Shown: piece by piece, positions 17,714 to 25,325 of the stretch
How the letters are laid out: each line of letters begins with the position of its first letter
How positions within the stretch are numbered: position 1 is the stretch's first letter
Assembly (NCBI RefSeq): GCF_003226345.1
Contig: NZ_PDOF01000002.1
Span: forward strand, 62,001 to 126,000
Source: Alteribacter lacisalsi
Lineage (GTDB): Bacteria > Bacillota > Bacilli > Bacillales > Salisediminibacteriaceae
Length of the DNA: 64,000 nucleotides
Reading direction: 5' to 3'
The notes under the pieces: generated by a model
What the model saw: the letters and a program-made list of their open reading frames with translations, nothing else
Databases searched by the model: none
What the model was told of the DNA's origin: nothing
Position numbers and translations under genes: made by a program

Positions 17714-18316
17714 ATGTATATTCCGTCCCATTTCAAAATCACAGATCACGAGTTTATATATAATTTTATTCAGGAGAATGGGTTTGCTTCCTTTATCTCC
17801 ATGAGCACAGGTGAGCCGGTTGCCACGCATCTCCCTCTGATGCTGGATGAGAAGAAAGAGTACCTGCAGGGTCACCTCGCACGGCCTAATCCGCAATGGA
17901 AGGACCTTTCCGGTCAGAAAGTACTGGCTATTTTTCAGGGTCCCCACTGCTACATTTCACCCTCATGGTATGAAACAGATCGCTCCGTTCCCACCTGGAA
18001 CTATGTGGCTGTACACGTGTACGGCACAGTCAAACTGATGGACGGGACGGAGTTAACAGAATCCCTGATTGAGCTGGTGAAAAAGTATGAAGCACCTGAT
18101 AGTTCCTATCAGATAGATAATGTGGATCCCGGCTTTCTGGAGGGAATGACAAAAGGCGTGGTCGGTTTCAAAGTCCGCATTGATAGAATAGAAGGAAAAG
18201 CAAAATTAAGCCAGAATCATTCGAGTGAAAGAAAACAGCGTGTCATAGATGAACTGGAAAAAGTCGATCGGGAAGACGAGAGGCAGATTGCATCCTATAT
18301 GAAGAAATTATTATAA
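17714..18316 (+). CDS. PaiB-family FMN-binding protein
   Basis: A 200-residue protein of the PaiB family (FMN-binding split barrel). Recognisable blocks are MYIPSHFKITD, ATHLPLML, GHLARPNPQWKDL, CYISPSWYE and VPTWNYVAVHVYG. B. subtilis PaiB was linked genetically to control of sporulation and degradative enzymes; the biochemical role of the family is still poorly defined. The start follows AAAGGAGGCTGTTTT. It is monocistronic and its stop is followed after 8 bases by a family A repeat. Confidence 0.88.
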   Translation: MYIPSHFKITDHEFIYNFIQENGFASFISMSTGEPVATHLPLMLDEKKEYLQGHLARPNPQWKDLSGQKVLAIFQGPHCYISPSWYETDRSVPTWNYVAVHVYGTVKLMDGTELTESLIELVKKYEAPDSSYQIDNVDPGFLEGMTKGVVGFKVRIDRIEGKAKLSQNHSSERKQRVIDELEKVDREDERQIASYMKKLL

Positions 18317-18322
18317 TGTGAA

Positions 18323-18348
18323 ATGGGGACGGTTTCTGTTTTACATAG
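18323..18348 (+). repeat. Family A repeat, single arm
   Basis: ATGGGGACGGTTTCTG followed by TTTACAT, 8 bases after the paiB-like stop. Confidence 0.7.
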
Positions 18349-18361
18349 TTGAATCGGGAAA

Positions 18362-18991
18362 GCGATACGGATAGTAAGGAATAGCTGATGGGGCAGGGCA
18401 GGTGTATCGCTCGTTTAGCAGAAGCAGCGATACAAAGGAACATTCGTACAGGCTTCTGTATGCGATATACGTTTCCGGCAGTCAATGTTGTGTTAGACCA
18501 GCCCATAGCGCCTGTTACGAATCTGAATATCGGCGTATCGCAAGGCGATACAGAGTAATCGTTTTGTTTTTTACAGGAAATAAACGCCATAATCCGTTGC
18601 AGAACGGCGAATAGTAGAGTAGTATGGCGTACATGTTCAAATAGTATAGATCGTTTCATAGCGCTAGGCGATACATATCGAAATTAATTCACTGCAGGCG
18701 ATATAAAATCCGCTTGAGCGGTGCATATTGCCACGCGATACATGTTGCAAAAAAGTCAGAAAACATTCATAGTTAAGAGAGAGGGGGGTTCGACGATATG
18801 CGACACGATATACAGGCGAACGAAAGGTCTTTCACGACCAAGGAAGTAGCAGAGGAGCTGGGGATCGCGACACCTACGGTTCGAAAATACGGTCAGATTC
18901 TCGAGCGGAACGGCTACGAGTTTTTTAAGGACGGGGACCGTCGTGTTTTCGTGCAGTCCGACGTTGAATCGCTTCAAGCGATACGCGATAC
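18362..18991. repeat. Cluster of GCGATAC sites
   Basis: Nine exact copies of GCGATAC or its complement GTATCGC lie at 18362, 18404, 18427, 18535, 18545, 18668, 18735, 18978 and 18985. Three GCGATAT variants lie at 18462, 18698 and 19066. The pair at 18535-18551 is an inverted repeat with a 3-base spacer; the pair at 18978-18991 is a direct tandem inside the following gene. Less than 0.1 copy is expected by chance in 630 bases. The gene-free stretch 18317-18797 holds seven of the copies and no ORF. It looks like a binding array for the adjacent HTH protein. Confidence 0.8.
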
Positions 18992-19505
18992 GGACAGACC
19001 CCTGAATGATACAGCGGAAGACCTTGTCGCAGAACAGAAAGAACGACTTGCAAACTATAATCACAGCGATATAGCGCTGCCCGATAGACCCGATACGCTG
19101 CCTCAGGATCCAAATCAGCTGAGGGACGCATTTGCATTTCTGGCAAATGAACTGGCCGCTACGCGTGAAACCAATCTTCAGCTTACTCAAAGCCTGGATG
19201 AAATGAAGAGCACGGTTTCCCGGCTGAAGCAGGATCATCATGTGATCAGCTCGGCGATTGGAAACTCATCACAGAAAACCCAGTCCAAGATTGAGAAACT
19301 GACGAACGAACAGAGAACATACTACGAAGCCCTGCTCGAACAGGAGAAGGAAAAAAGCGAATCGCTTCAAGAGGAACTGAAGGCGATCCGTGAACAGCAG
19401 GAAAAAGAGTGGCAGCAGCAGAACAATTTTAATAAACGGCTGGAAGAAAAGATTCAGAGACCTCAGGGAACTTGGGGGAAGCTCCTTTCTCTTTTCGGCA
19501 AGTAA
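18798..19505 (+). CDS. MerR-type HTH protein with long coiled coil (RacA- or plasmid-DUF3967-like)
   Basis: A 235-residue protein. Residues 12-63 form a MerR-like winged helix (FTTKEVAEELGIATPTVRKYGQILE, then DGDRRVFVQSDVESLQAI). Residues about 110-222 are predicted coiled coil, rich in Glu, Lys and Gln. The tail GTWGKLLSLFGK is short and amphipathic. The same order (HTH, coiled coil, short membrane-seeking or basic end) occurs in RacA, which anchors the chromosome during sporulation, and in plasmid-borne Bacillus MerR/DUF3967 proteins. I cannot assign it to either. The upstream and intragenic GCGATAC cluster suggests a DNA-organising or segregation role. The start follows AGAGGGGGG. Confidence 0.7.
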   Translation: MRHDIQANERSFTTKEVAEELGIATPTVRKYGQILERNGYEFFKDGDRRVFVQSDVESLQAIRDTDRPLNDTAEDLVAEQKERLANYNHSDIALPDRPDTLPQDPNQLRDAFAFLANELAATRETNLQLTQSLDEMKSTVSRLKQDHHVISSAIGNSSQKTQSKIEKLTNEQRTYYEALLEQEKEKSESLQEELKAIREQQEKEWQQQNNFNKRLEEKIQRPQGTWGKLLSLFGK

Positions 19506-19507
19506 AA

Positions 19508-19535
19508 CGGGGACGGTTCTCACGCTTCAAACTGG
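19508..19535 (+). repeat. Family A repeat, single arm
   Basis: CGGGGACGGTTCTCACGC begins 3 bases after the stop of the HTH/coiled-coil gene. Confidence 0.75.
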
Positions 19536-19565
19536 AGCAGGAGGGATCGTCTTTTTTGCTGTGTA

Positions 19566-19979
19566 TCAATCATCTACGTGGATCCCGGGATTTCTATGAA
19601 CTAATGTCTGGATAAATGTACTTTCGTTCTTTGGAGCGATCAAAATCCCATCATAGCGGCCATACTGAATCGCAAGTCTGTCAGCAGCCAGAGCAGGGGC
19701 TGACCATACACTCTTCTTTTTACTTATTTGATTAATCTCATCTATGTTTATTCTCCATTTAAACGGCCCACATTGAACCTTAACCGTATCTTTCTCAATT
19801 TGATAACCCGTGCCAAACCATACCCAGATTAACAATCCTATCGTTGTAAGTCCGAGTAATTCTCCAAAAAGGCTGATTTCACCTGAGGTTAGACTGAGAG
19901 TGATACTTATCAGAATAAATAGGATCGTACCCCATATAACTGAAAAATACAGCGTATCGATCTTGGATTCGAAATACAT
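19566..19979 (-). CDS. Bacterial PH-domain membrane protein
   Basis: A 137-residue protein with two N-terminal transmembrane segments (about 10-30 and 38-60) followed by a small beta-rich domain (YQIEKDTVKVQCGPFKWRINIDEINQISK). This is the pattern of bacterial PH-like DUF1200 proteins. IAPKNESTFIQTL near the end is also typical. Function is unknown; such proteins sit in the cytoplasmic membrane. The start at 19979 is preferred because GTGGTGATTCAT precedes it. Confidence 0.75.
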   Translation of the reverse strand: MYFESKIDTLYFSVIWGTILFILISITLSLTSGEISLFGELLGLTTIGLLIWVWFGTGYQIEKDTVKVQCGPFKWRINIDEINQISKKKSVWSAPALAADRLAIQYGRYDGILIAPKNESTFIQTLVHRNPGIHVDD

Positions 19980-20107
19980 ATGAATCACCACTTTCCAGCA
20001 CTAAACAGGAATTTCCCTGATTGTTTGTGTGATTTGCTTCTTAAGAACCCCATTCTCCAACTTTCAGGAAAAACCCTTTACTTTAATAATAATGGCATAC
20101 AAACGAA

Positions 20108-20160
20108 AAGAGACAGTTCCCGCTTGACATAATGTTAAGCGGGAACCGTCCCCATATTGC
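20108..20160 (-). repeat. Family A repeat, inverted pair
   Basis: Arms CAGTTCCCGCTTGAC and GTTAAGCGGGAACCG are complementary with few mismatches. It lies just downstream of the acyltransferase gene. Confidence 0.8.
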
Positions 20161-20169
20161 ACACTGTGT

Positions 20170-21246
20170 CTACTGCCTTGCAGGCACGGGCAGCGGTTTT
20201 CCTATTACATACTGGCTTAGATGAAGGAAAGAGAGTAACTTGGCCGCAACTATGGACATAGCAACTGCATAAACAAATGCCAGCACGAAGTAGACGAGCG
20301 GGTCCATGGCCGGGTTGTGCGGCAGGTAGTAGAGAAACACTTTATGAAGCAGGTAAATGTTGAACGAATAGCGACTGATAAACAGCACAGGACCCGGGGC
20401 TCTCTTCATTTTTGAAGCGAAGTAGATGATGATCATGATCATTGCTGCTGTAAACAGCAGCATATCAATCCGCTTGGAGGAGACCTCGGTGATGGTTTCT
20501 GATCTTACGAGAATGGTCAGCAGCACAAGCGATACAGCAGGAACCGTAAAGAGCAGTTTCAGGTTCTCACGGATCTTCTCCCTGACCGTTTCAAAATACA
20601 GACCGCAGTAATAACCGAGGGCAAAATAGAAGATCCAGCCGGCAAACGGCAGCCAGTAGCCCCGTGTCCAGATATAATCTCCCACTGTGCCGGCAGGGGC
20701 AGGAGCGAGATTAAAGAACGCCAGATAGGCGACGTTAAGAACGAAAGCGACGGCAATCACCCGCATCGGCCGCCATTTCTTCATATAATCTGCCAAAAAG
20801 TAGTGAAGCACATAAAACTGAAAAATAATCAGTATAAAATAACCGGTATAGCCGCCGGCGAACAGGTTCAGAAGAATGTTCTGCATGGCGGTGCCCGATG
20901 GATTTTCAATTACAGCAAAAACGATGCCCATAACGGCAAAGGGAATAAGCAGAAATTTGACCCGCTTACGGAAAAAGTCATCGGGCAGTCCGTTCTGATA
21001 GGCTCTGGCCAATAGCATTTCGGAAATGAATACGAATGCCGGCGTGCCGAAGAAAAAGATAAAGCGCGTTAAGATGAGCAGGTATTCCTGAAACTGACTG
21101 AGTGATCCTTCATATTGGGAGAGAGTCGTGTTGACCGCGTGGGTCACGACAACCGCCAGGCAGGCGACCGCTCTCAGCCAGTAGGCCTCTTCGATGATTT
21201 TCGTACGGATAAGCGGCCACTCCTTTATTGATAGAAAAATCGTCAC
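20170..21246 (-). CDS. Acyltransferase family 3 (OafA-like) membrane protein
   Basis: A protein of up to 358 residues with about ten transmembrane segments. The family signature is IIEEAYWLRAVACLAVVVTHAV, with the conserved Arg and His of acyltransferase-3 enzymes, and the C-terminal SRYSFNIYLLHKVF block. Such enzymes acetylate surface polysaccharides, teichoic acid or peptidoglycan. The start is doubtful: the GTG at 21246 has no ribosome site. A good AAAGGAG lies about 30 bases inside the frame, but no ATG, GTG or TTG follows it at proper distance before the first helix. Confidence 0.85.
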   Translation of the reverse strand: MTIFLSIKEWPLIRTKIIEEAYWLRAVACLAVVVTHAVNTTLSQYEGSLSQFQEYLLILTRFIFFFGTPAFVFISEMLLARAYQNGLPDDFFRKRVKFLLIPFAVMGIVFAVIENPSGTAMQNILLNLFAGGYTGYFILIIFQFYVLHYFLADYMKKWRPMRVIAVAFVLNVAYLAFFNLAPAPAGTVGDYIWTRGYWLPFAGWIFYFALGYYCGLYFETVREKIRENLKLLFTVPAVSLVLLTILVRSETITEVSSKRIDMLLFTAAMIMIIIYFASKMKRAPGPVLFISRYSFNIYLLHKVFLYYLPHNPAMDPLVYFVLAFVYAVAMSIVAAKLLSFLHLSQYVIGKPLPVPARQ

Positions 21247-21291
21247 TTCAATATAGTACGATAGAAAAACCGGTTTTCTGACGTATATATT

Positions 21292-21339
21292 AGGGTCGGT
21301 TCCCGCGTGATATTATGTCACGCAGGAACCGTCCCCATT
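21292..21339 (-). repeat. Family A repeat, inverted pair
   Basis: Arms GGTTCCCGCGTGA and TCACGCAGGAACC are complementary apart from one base. It lies 3 bases beyond the stop of the FhuF-like gene. Confidence 0.8.
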
Positions 21340-22038
21340 TCACAAGTTTATGTGCGGGCAGGTGCCGCAGCAGTTGTCTTTGCTGCCGCCTTTCAGAAGG
21401 TACGCAAGACAGCAGTGTTTCCGAATGTAATATTCCCCGTCCGGGCTGAGCTGGAAATGAAAGGACAGAGGAGACCCTTCAATTAGAAAAAGGTCAAGCA
21501 TTCGGCCGATCGCTTCTTTTTTACCGTTGTCTGAAGCCCGCAGTTTGTGTGCGGTCTGATAAAGACTGTGGGCCACCAGAGAGTGCATGTGAGTCCTTTT
21601 TGCCCCGGTGGCTTCGGCAATCTGGTAAAAGAGTGGATCCAGATGTCCGGATATGAAACGGACAATCCGGGCTTCCGTTTCTTCGTGGGTTAACGAGGCT
21701 GAAGGCACCGCGGATGAGCGGTCCAGCATGAAGGCCAGTTTCGCTTTATCCTTCACAAGCATGACTGTCTGCTCAGGGGAAGCGTCGATGGACCAGCCGT
21801 AAACACCGGCGGTAAAAAGCCCCCTGACGAGAGCAGCGTAACGCTTGCCGAAGATAGTTCCCGTAACGACGGAATTCGGGGATTTCATGGAAGTGTGCAG
21901 ATTGTCTGTGAAGCATCTGATGTGTTCAGAGCTGCGGATCAGTTCGGCGATCGTATGATCACTTTTTTCCTGCAGCTGGTCAGTAAAGATCAAGCCTGTC
22001 TGTTTTTCCAGATCAGTGAAGTCGGCAACTGGAATCAT
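21340..22038 (-). CDS. FhuF-type ferric siderophore reductase
   Basis: A 232-residue protein whose C-terminus carries the FhuF 2Fe-2S motif: HCCLAYLLKG followed by DNCCGTCPH. The upstream region FHFQLSPDGEYYIRKHC is typical of the family. FhuF-like proteins reduce iron in imported ferric siderophores in the cytosol. The promoter (TTGAAA, 17 bases, TATACT on the minus strand) is covered by a Fur box, so iron repression is very likely. The start follows AAAAGGAGACATCCTC. The gene is divergent from the flavodoxin gene. Confidence 0.88.
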   Translation of the reverse strand: MIPVADFTDLEKQTGLIFTDQLQEKSDHTIAELIRSSEHIRCFTDNLHTSMKSPNSVVTGTIFGKRYAALVRGLFTAGVYGWSIDASPEQTVMLVKDKAKLAFMLDRSSAVPSASLTHEETEARIVRFISGHLDPLFYQIAEATGAKRTHMHSLVAHSLYQTAHKLRASDNGKKEAIGRMLDLFLIEGSPLSFHFQLSPDGEYYIRKHCCLAYLLKGGSKDNCCGTCPHINL

Positions 22039-22071
22039 GAGGATGTCTCCTTTTTAGCATTCTATACGATC

Positions 22072-22100
22072 AGTATAACTCTATTGAGAATTATTTTCAA
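22072..22100 (-). promoter_or_regulatory. Promoter of the FhuF-like gene with Fur box
   Basis: On the minus strand -35 TTGAAA (22095-22100) and -10 TATACT (22072-22077) are 17 bases apart. The near-palindrome TTGAGAATTATTTTCAA (22084-22100) covers the -35 region and matches Fur sites. Confidence 0.8.
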
Positions 22101-22107
22101 TTAGCTG

Positions 22108-22137
22108 TTGACAATGGATGCAGGGCAGCCGTACACT
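22108..22137 (+). promoter_or_regulatory. Promoter reading into the Fur box and hairpin
   Basis: TTGACA at 22108-22113 and TACACT at 22132-22137 are 18 bases apart, which predicts a start near 22144. Confidence 0.5.
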
Positions 22138-22149
22138 GTAAGTGTATAC

Positions 22150-22171
22150 GATAATGAGAATCATTCTCATT
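22150..22171. promoter_or_regulatory. Strong Fur box
   Basis: GATAATGAGAATCATTCTCA contains a perfect ATGAGAAT-C-ATTCTCAT palindrome, very close to the Fur consensus. Confidence 0.88.
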
Positions 22172-22182
22172 ACCTTCTTCTT

Positions 22183-22217
22183 AAGAACTGCCTTCACCCC
22201 CTAGGCAGTTCTTTTTT
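22183..22217 (+). terminator. Strong terminator upstream of the flavodoxin gene
   Basis: Arms AAGAACTGCC (22183-22192) and GGCAGTTCTT (22204-22213) are perfectly complementary and followed by TTTT. It lies 12 bases past the Fur box with no gene in between. Confidence 0.85.
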
Positions 22218-22272
22218 ACAAAAACTAAAGCGGAGCTCTTATAGATACATAATACGAGGGAGCGTGATTATC

Positions 22273-22728
22273 ATGAGATGCGGCATCATCTTTGTGAGTA
22301 TGTCAGGCAACACTGAAGATATTGCGGACATGATTGCAGCCGAGGTGAAAAATCGGGACAGTAGTGCAGTCGTCGAAAAACACGAAATGGATGAGATTGA
22401 GGCAGGCGAGCTGTCAGGGTTTGATGTCATCTTTCTCGGAAGCTATACTTGGGGAGACGGGGACCTCCCCTATGAGGCTGAGGACTTTTATGAAGAACTT
22501 GAAGACGTAGATCTGTCAGGCAAAGCCATCGGGGTATTCGGCTCAGGCGACAGGGACTACCCTCATTTCTGCTCAGCCGTTGATATGTTTGCCGAACGTG
22601 CAGAAAAGCAGGGAGCGAGGACAATGCTGTCGAATGTGAAAGTAGAGCTGGCTCCGGACACAGAGGAAGATGAAGAGCAGATCCGCAAGCTGGTAAAAGA
22701 CTGCATGAAAAGTCTTGTAACACCGTAA
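22273..22728 (+). CDS. Flavodoxin
   Basis: A 151-residue short-chain flavodoxin. The FMN phosphate loop is SMSGNTEDIAD near residues 9-19; SYTWGDGDLPYE and GSGDRDYPHFC are the two flavin-stacking loops. Flavodoxins replace ferredoxin as electron carriers during iron starvation. The Fur box upstream fits that, although a terminator lies between the box and the gene. The start MRCGIIFVSMSGNT follows CGAGGGAG; the frame continues upstream through the terminator but is not coding. Ferritin follows 29 bases after the stop, so the two may be cotranscribed. Confidence 0.92.
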   Translation: MRCGIIFVSMSGNTEDIADMIAAEVKNRDSSAVVEKHEMDEIEAGELSGFDVIFLGSYTWGDGDLPYEAEDFYEELEDVDLSGKAIGVFGSGDRDYPHFCSAVDMFAERAEKQGARTMLSNVKVELAPDTEEDEEQIRKLVKDCMKSLVTP

Positions 22729-22757
22729 AAGATCAGATGAAAAAGGAGAGGATTTTA

Positions 22758-23258
22758 ATGATAAGTAAAGAACTGGCTGAAGGTTTAAACGAACAGATGA
22801 ATTATGAATTTTATTCCGCTCACGTGTACCTGGCTACAGCAGCCTACTGTTCCAACGAAAGTCTGGACGGGTTTGCAAAGTTCTTCCTCGCACAGTCGGA
22901 AGAAGAGCGCTTCCACGCGATGAAGTTCTACAACTTTCTGATCGACCTGGGGCAGCAGGCGATGATTTCGGAAATTCCTGGACCTAAAGCCGCGTTTTCT
23001 TCTGTGCTTGATGCGTTTGAAAAATCCCTTGCCCATGAAAAAGAGGTAACCAGAAGGATCTATAAACTCGCAGACAGAGCGTTGGACGAGCGGGAGCACG
23101 CAACCATGACGTTCCTGAACTGGTTCATCGAAGAACAGGTGGAAGAGGAAGCTTCCTTCGACGCAATCATCCAGAAGCTCAAGAGAATTGAAACAGACAG
23201 CAACGCTTTCTACATGCTGGAGAGCGAGCTCGGAAAACGGACGTTCGAGAACGGATAA
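22758..23258 (+). CDS. ftnA: Ferritin
   Basis: A 166-residue non-haem ferritin with the four-helix ferroxidase ligands: Glu in MNYEFYSAHVYL, Glu and His in QSEEERFHAMKF, and Glu in EEQVEEEASFD. It stores iron as a mineral inside a protein shell in the cytosol. It starts behind AAAAGGAGAGG. Being next to flavodoxin and FhuF genes, it belongs to an iron handling cluster, though storage and starvation genes are normally regulated in opposite directions. A terminator follows directly. Confidence 0.95.
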   Translation: MISKELAEGLNEQMNYEFYSAHVYLATAAYCSNESLDGFAKFFLAQSEEERFHAMKFYNFLIDLGQQAMISEIPGPKAAFSSVLDAFEKSLAHEKEVTRRIYKLADRALDEREHATMTFLNWFIEEQVEEEASFDAIIQKLKRIETDSNAFYMLESELGKRTFENG

Positions 23259-23269
23259 TTATAGGAATG

Positions 23270-23305
23270 ACTGCCGGCAGGAACCGGCAGTCGTTCTTTT
23301 TTTTT
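23270..23305 (+). terminator. Terminator of the ferritin gene
   Basis: Arms GACTGCCGG and CCGGCAGTC flank a short loop and are followed by a long T-tract. Confidence 0.92.
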
Positions 23306-23456
23306 GTACAATGAAAGATAAATCAAATCGACGGCTTGATACGAATTACGTGAGATACAGAGATTTTGAATGGAAAAAGTAGGGTTTCAGTTATACGAGT
23401 ATGCTAGAATAAACCTGACTCAACTTGCAGCAATATAAAGGAGAGACAAAATGTAA

Positions 23457-23927
23457 ATGGAAGTCATATATTTTGCAGGTGGATGCCTTTGGGGCGTCCA
23501 GGCATTTATGAAGACGCTGCCCGGTGTTACGTATACAGAAGCGGGAAGAGCGAATGGAACAAGTCATACACTTGATGGTGAGTATGACGGTTATGCTGAA
23601 TGTGTAAAAACAGGCTTTGATCCCAACGTTATCACTGTAAGCAGATTAATGGAATATTATTTTGAAATCATTGATCCGTACAGCATGAATCAACAAGGCA
23701 TTGATGTCGGGGAAAAATACAGAACGGGCGTGTACAGTGAAAAGGCTGAACATCTGGAAGAGGCGAGGTCATTTATCAGCAGGAGAAATGATCGTAAGCG
23801 TGTCGTCGTTGAAGTCCTGCCTCTTACAAACTATGTGAGAAGTGCAGAAGAACACCAGGATCGGTTAACGAGACGTCCAGATGATTACTGCCATATTCCC
23901 AGTGAGATACTAAATAAATATAAGTAG
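23457..23927 (+). CDS. msrA: Peptide-methionine (S)-S-oxide reductase
   Basis: A 156-residue MsrA, which reduces methionine S-sulfoxide in proteins. The catalytic Cys10 lies in FAGGCLWGVQ, a variant of the usual GCFWG. DPYSMNQQGIDVGEKYRTGVY matches the family's DPTTLNRQGxDxGxQYRS region. The initiation region is odd: the ATG best spaced from GGAGAG (23451) is followed at once by an in-frame TAA, and the next codon is the ATG used here (23457). Translation probably starts or restarts at this second ATG. The gene is not linked to msrB. Confidence 0.9.
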   Translation: MEVIYFAGGCLWGVQAFMKTLPGVTYTEAGRANGTSHTLDGEYDGYAECVKTGFDPNVITVSRLMEYYFEIIDPYSMNQQGIDVGEKYRTGVYSEKAEHLEEARSFISRRNDRKRVVVEVLPLTNYVRSAEEHQDRLTRRPDDYCHIPSEILNKYK

Positions 23928-24057
23928 ACAGCTGGAAATAAAGAGAAATTCAGGAAGAGTTTTGGCCCGGGCAGGATAAGAGAGAAGCAGCTGGTGTAAC
24001 CGCTGGAAAGCAATAGGACCGCGGCGAGAAACATCCCTTACCGCCTGCTGAAAAATG

Positions 24058-24080
24058 CCACGCGAGAAGCGTCCCCAAAT
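24058..24080 (-). repeat. Family A repeat, degenerate arm
   Basis: CACGCGAGAAGCGTCCCC resembles the reverse arm of the family. It lies between msrA and the lacI-type gene. Confidence 0.5.
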
Positions 24081-24118
24081 AGCGTGCCGAACCGGGATAT
24101 AAATTGCAAAAATGATGC

Positions 24119-24147
24119 TTGACGGGGGAATAATCGTGGCTTATACT
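24119..24147 (+). promoter_or_regulatory. Promoter of the LacI-family gene
   Basis: TTGACG and TATACT are 17 bases apart, 38 bases before the start codon. Confidence 0.75.
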
Positions 24148-24152
24148 TATTA

Positions 24153-24166
24153 CGAAAGCGCTTTCG
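24153..24166. promoter_or_regulatory. LacI-type operator / CRE
   Basis: CGAAAGCGCTTTCG is a perfect palindrome at the expected transcription start of the regulator gene, so autoregulation is likely. The same core recurs twice before the binding-protein gene. CcpA could also bind it. Confidence 0.85.
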
Positions 24167-24184
24167 AATGGGAGAAATGCTAAA

Positions 24185-25192
24185 ATGGCCACGATCTATG
24201 ACATAGCCAAGAAGACTGGATTTTCGATTACGACAGTCTCCAAAGCCTTAAATAACTACACCGATGTAGGGGAAAAAACCAAGAAGAAAATTCTTGAAGC
24301 AGTCGAAGAGATGGGATACTATCCGAATTCGATTGCGCGGTCCCTGACAACGAAGAAGTCCTGGACAATTGGGGTCATTTTCGTTGAAGATCTCGGAATC
24401 GGCATGAACCATCCGTTTTTCAGTGCGGTGATTGAAAGCTTTAAAAAGCAGGTGGAAGGTCAGGGATACGATATCATTTTCCTCAGCAGAAACATCGGAG
24501 GAGAAGAGAAGAGCTACCTGGATCATGCACTTCACCGCGGCGTTGACGGCGTTATCGTTGTCTGTTCGAACTATAAGGATAAAGAAACGAACAAGCTGAT
24601 CGAATCACAGCTGCCGAGTGTGGTTGTAGATCTGCACAGTGAGATATCTAGTGTGGTATACAGCGACAATTATGAAGGCAGCGTGCTTGCCGTAAAGCAC
24701 CTGTACGAGCTTGGCCATCGCAAAATTGCCCATATTAAAGGTGCGGATAAAACTTTTGCCGGCCAGGAAAGATTAAACGGGTTCTTGGATACGATGAAAG
24801 ACCTGAAGCTCGATGTTCCGGAAAACTTTCTGGTAGAAGGGGAATTCTTTTCCTACGATGGCGGGTATAACGCCATGCAAAAGCTCATGAGTCTTGACGA
24901 TCGCCCGACCGCGGTTTACGTGGCAGGAGATAATATGGCACTTGGGGCGATGAAAGCCTGCAGGGAGATGAAGATCGCTGTACCGGCGGACATTTCCATT
25001 GTCGGTTTTGATGATATTGAAGTTGCAAAGCACGTCACACCAGCGCTCACAACGATTCGTCAGGATACTGACATGATTGGAATTAAAGCTTCGGAGCTGC
25101 TGGTCAATCAGATTAACTCGGAAAGTAAAGGCGGAAACGCCGTGAAAATACCGGTTGAACTGATTGAAAGGGAGTCTACGCAGGCCATATAA
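24185..25192 (+). CDS. LacI-family transcriptional regulator of the beta-glucoside locus
   Basis: A 335-residue regulator with an N-terminal LacI helix-turn-helix (MATIYDIAKKTGFSITTVSKALNNYTDVGEKTKKKI) and a periplasmic-binding-protein-like sensor domain (from about residue 60; VIFVEDLG, ISIVGFDDIEVAKHVTPALTTIRQ). It should repress the downstream importer and glycosidase genes until a sugar binds. The GAAAGCGCTTT operators at 24153, 25233 and 25327 are the likely sites. The start follows GGGAGAAATGCTAAA. Confidence 0.94.
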   Translation: MATIYDIAKKTGFSITTVSKALNNYTDVGEKTKKKILEAVEEMGYYPNSIARSLTTKKSWTIGVIFVEDLGIGMNHPFFSAVIESFKKQVEGQGYDIIFLSRNIGGEEKSYLDHALHRGVDGVIVVCSNYKDKETNKLIESQLPSVVVDLHSEISSVVYSDNYEGSVLAVKHLYELGHRKIAHIKGADKTFAGQERLNGFLDTMKDLKLDVPENFLVEGEFFSYDGGYNAMQKLMSLDDRPTAVYVAGDNMALGAMKACREMKIAVPADISIVGFDDIEVAKHVTPALTTIRQDTDMIGIKASELLVNQINSESKGGNAVKIPVELIERESTQAI

Positions 25193-25230
25193 AGCCTGCT
25201 GCAGACTGTCTTAAAATTTTTTTAACGTTA

Positions 25231-25246
25231 ACGAAAGCGCTTTAGT
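25231..25246. promoter_or_regulatory. LacI-type operator 2
   Basis: ACGAAAGCGCTTTAGT, about 150 bases before the binding-protein gene; preceded by the palindrome TTAACGTTAA. Confidence 0.8.
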
Positions 25247-25325
25247 AAACAAGTTACAGAATTCCGTTTTTGTTTTAAGGTTATTCTATAGCCAAGTAGG
25301 GACACTGTATTTTTTTCAGTATTTC

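Larger units (their letters stand above)
22144..22217 (+). ncRNA. Possible Fur-regulated small RNA (FsrA-like)
   Basis: The predicted transcript runs from about 22144 through a Fur box to a strong terminator, roughly 74 bases. Its terminator loop is C-rich (TTCACCCCCTA) and a pyrimidine stretch CCTTCTTC precedes the stem. B. subtilis FsrA is a Fur-repressed RNA of similar size with C-rich pairing regions. The alternative is a leader attenuator of the flavodoxin gene. Confidence 0.4.

Noticed and set aside
18402-18614. Open frames through the GCGATAC cluster
   Set aside because: No ribosome site and no protein-like composition; the region is better explained as a site array.
18798-19505. Firm naming of the HTH/coiled-coil protein as RacA
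   Set aside because: Domain order fits, but sequence similarity by eye is not enough, and known RacA sites are GC-rich inverted repeats rather than GCGATAC.
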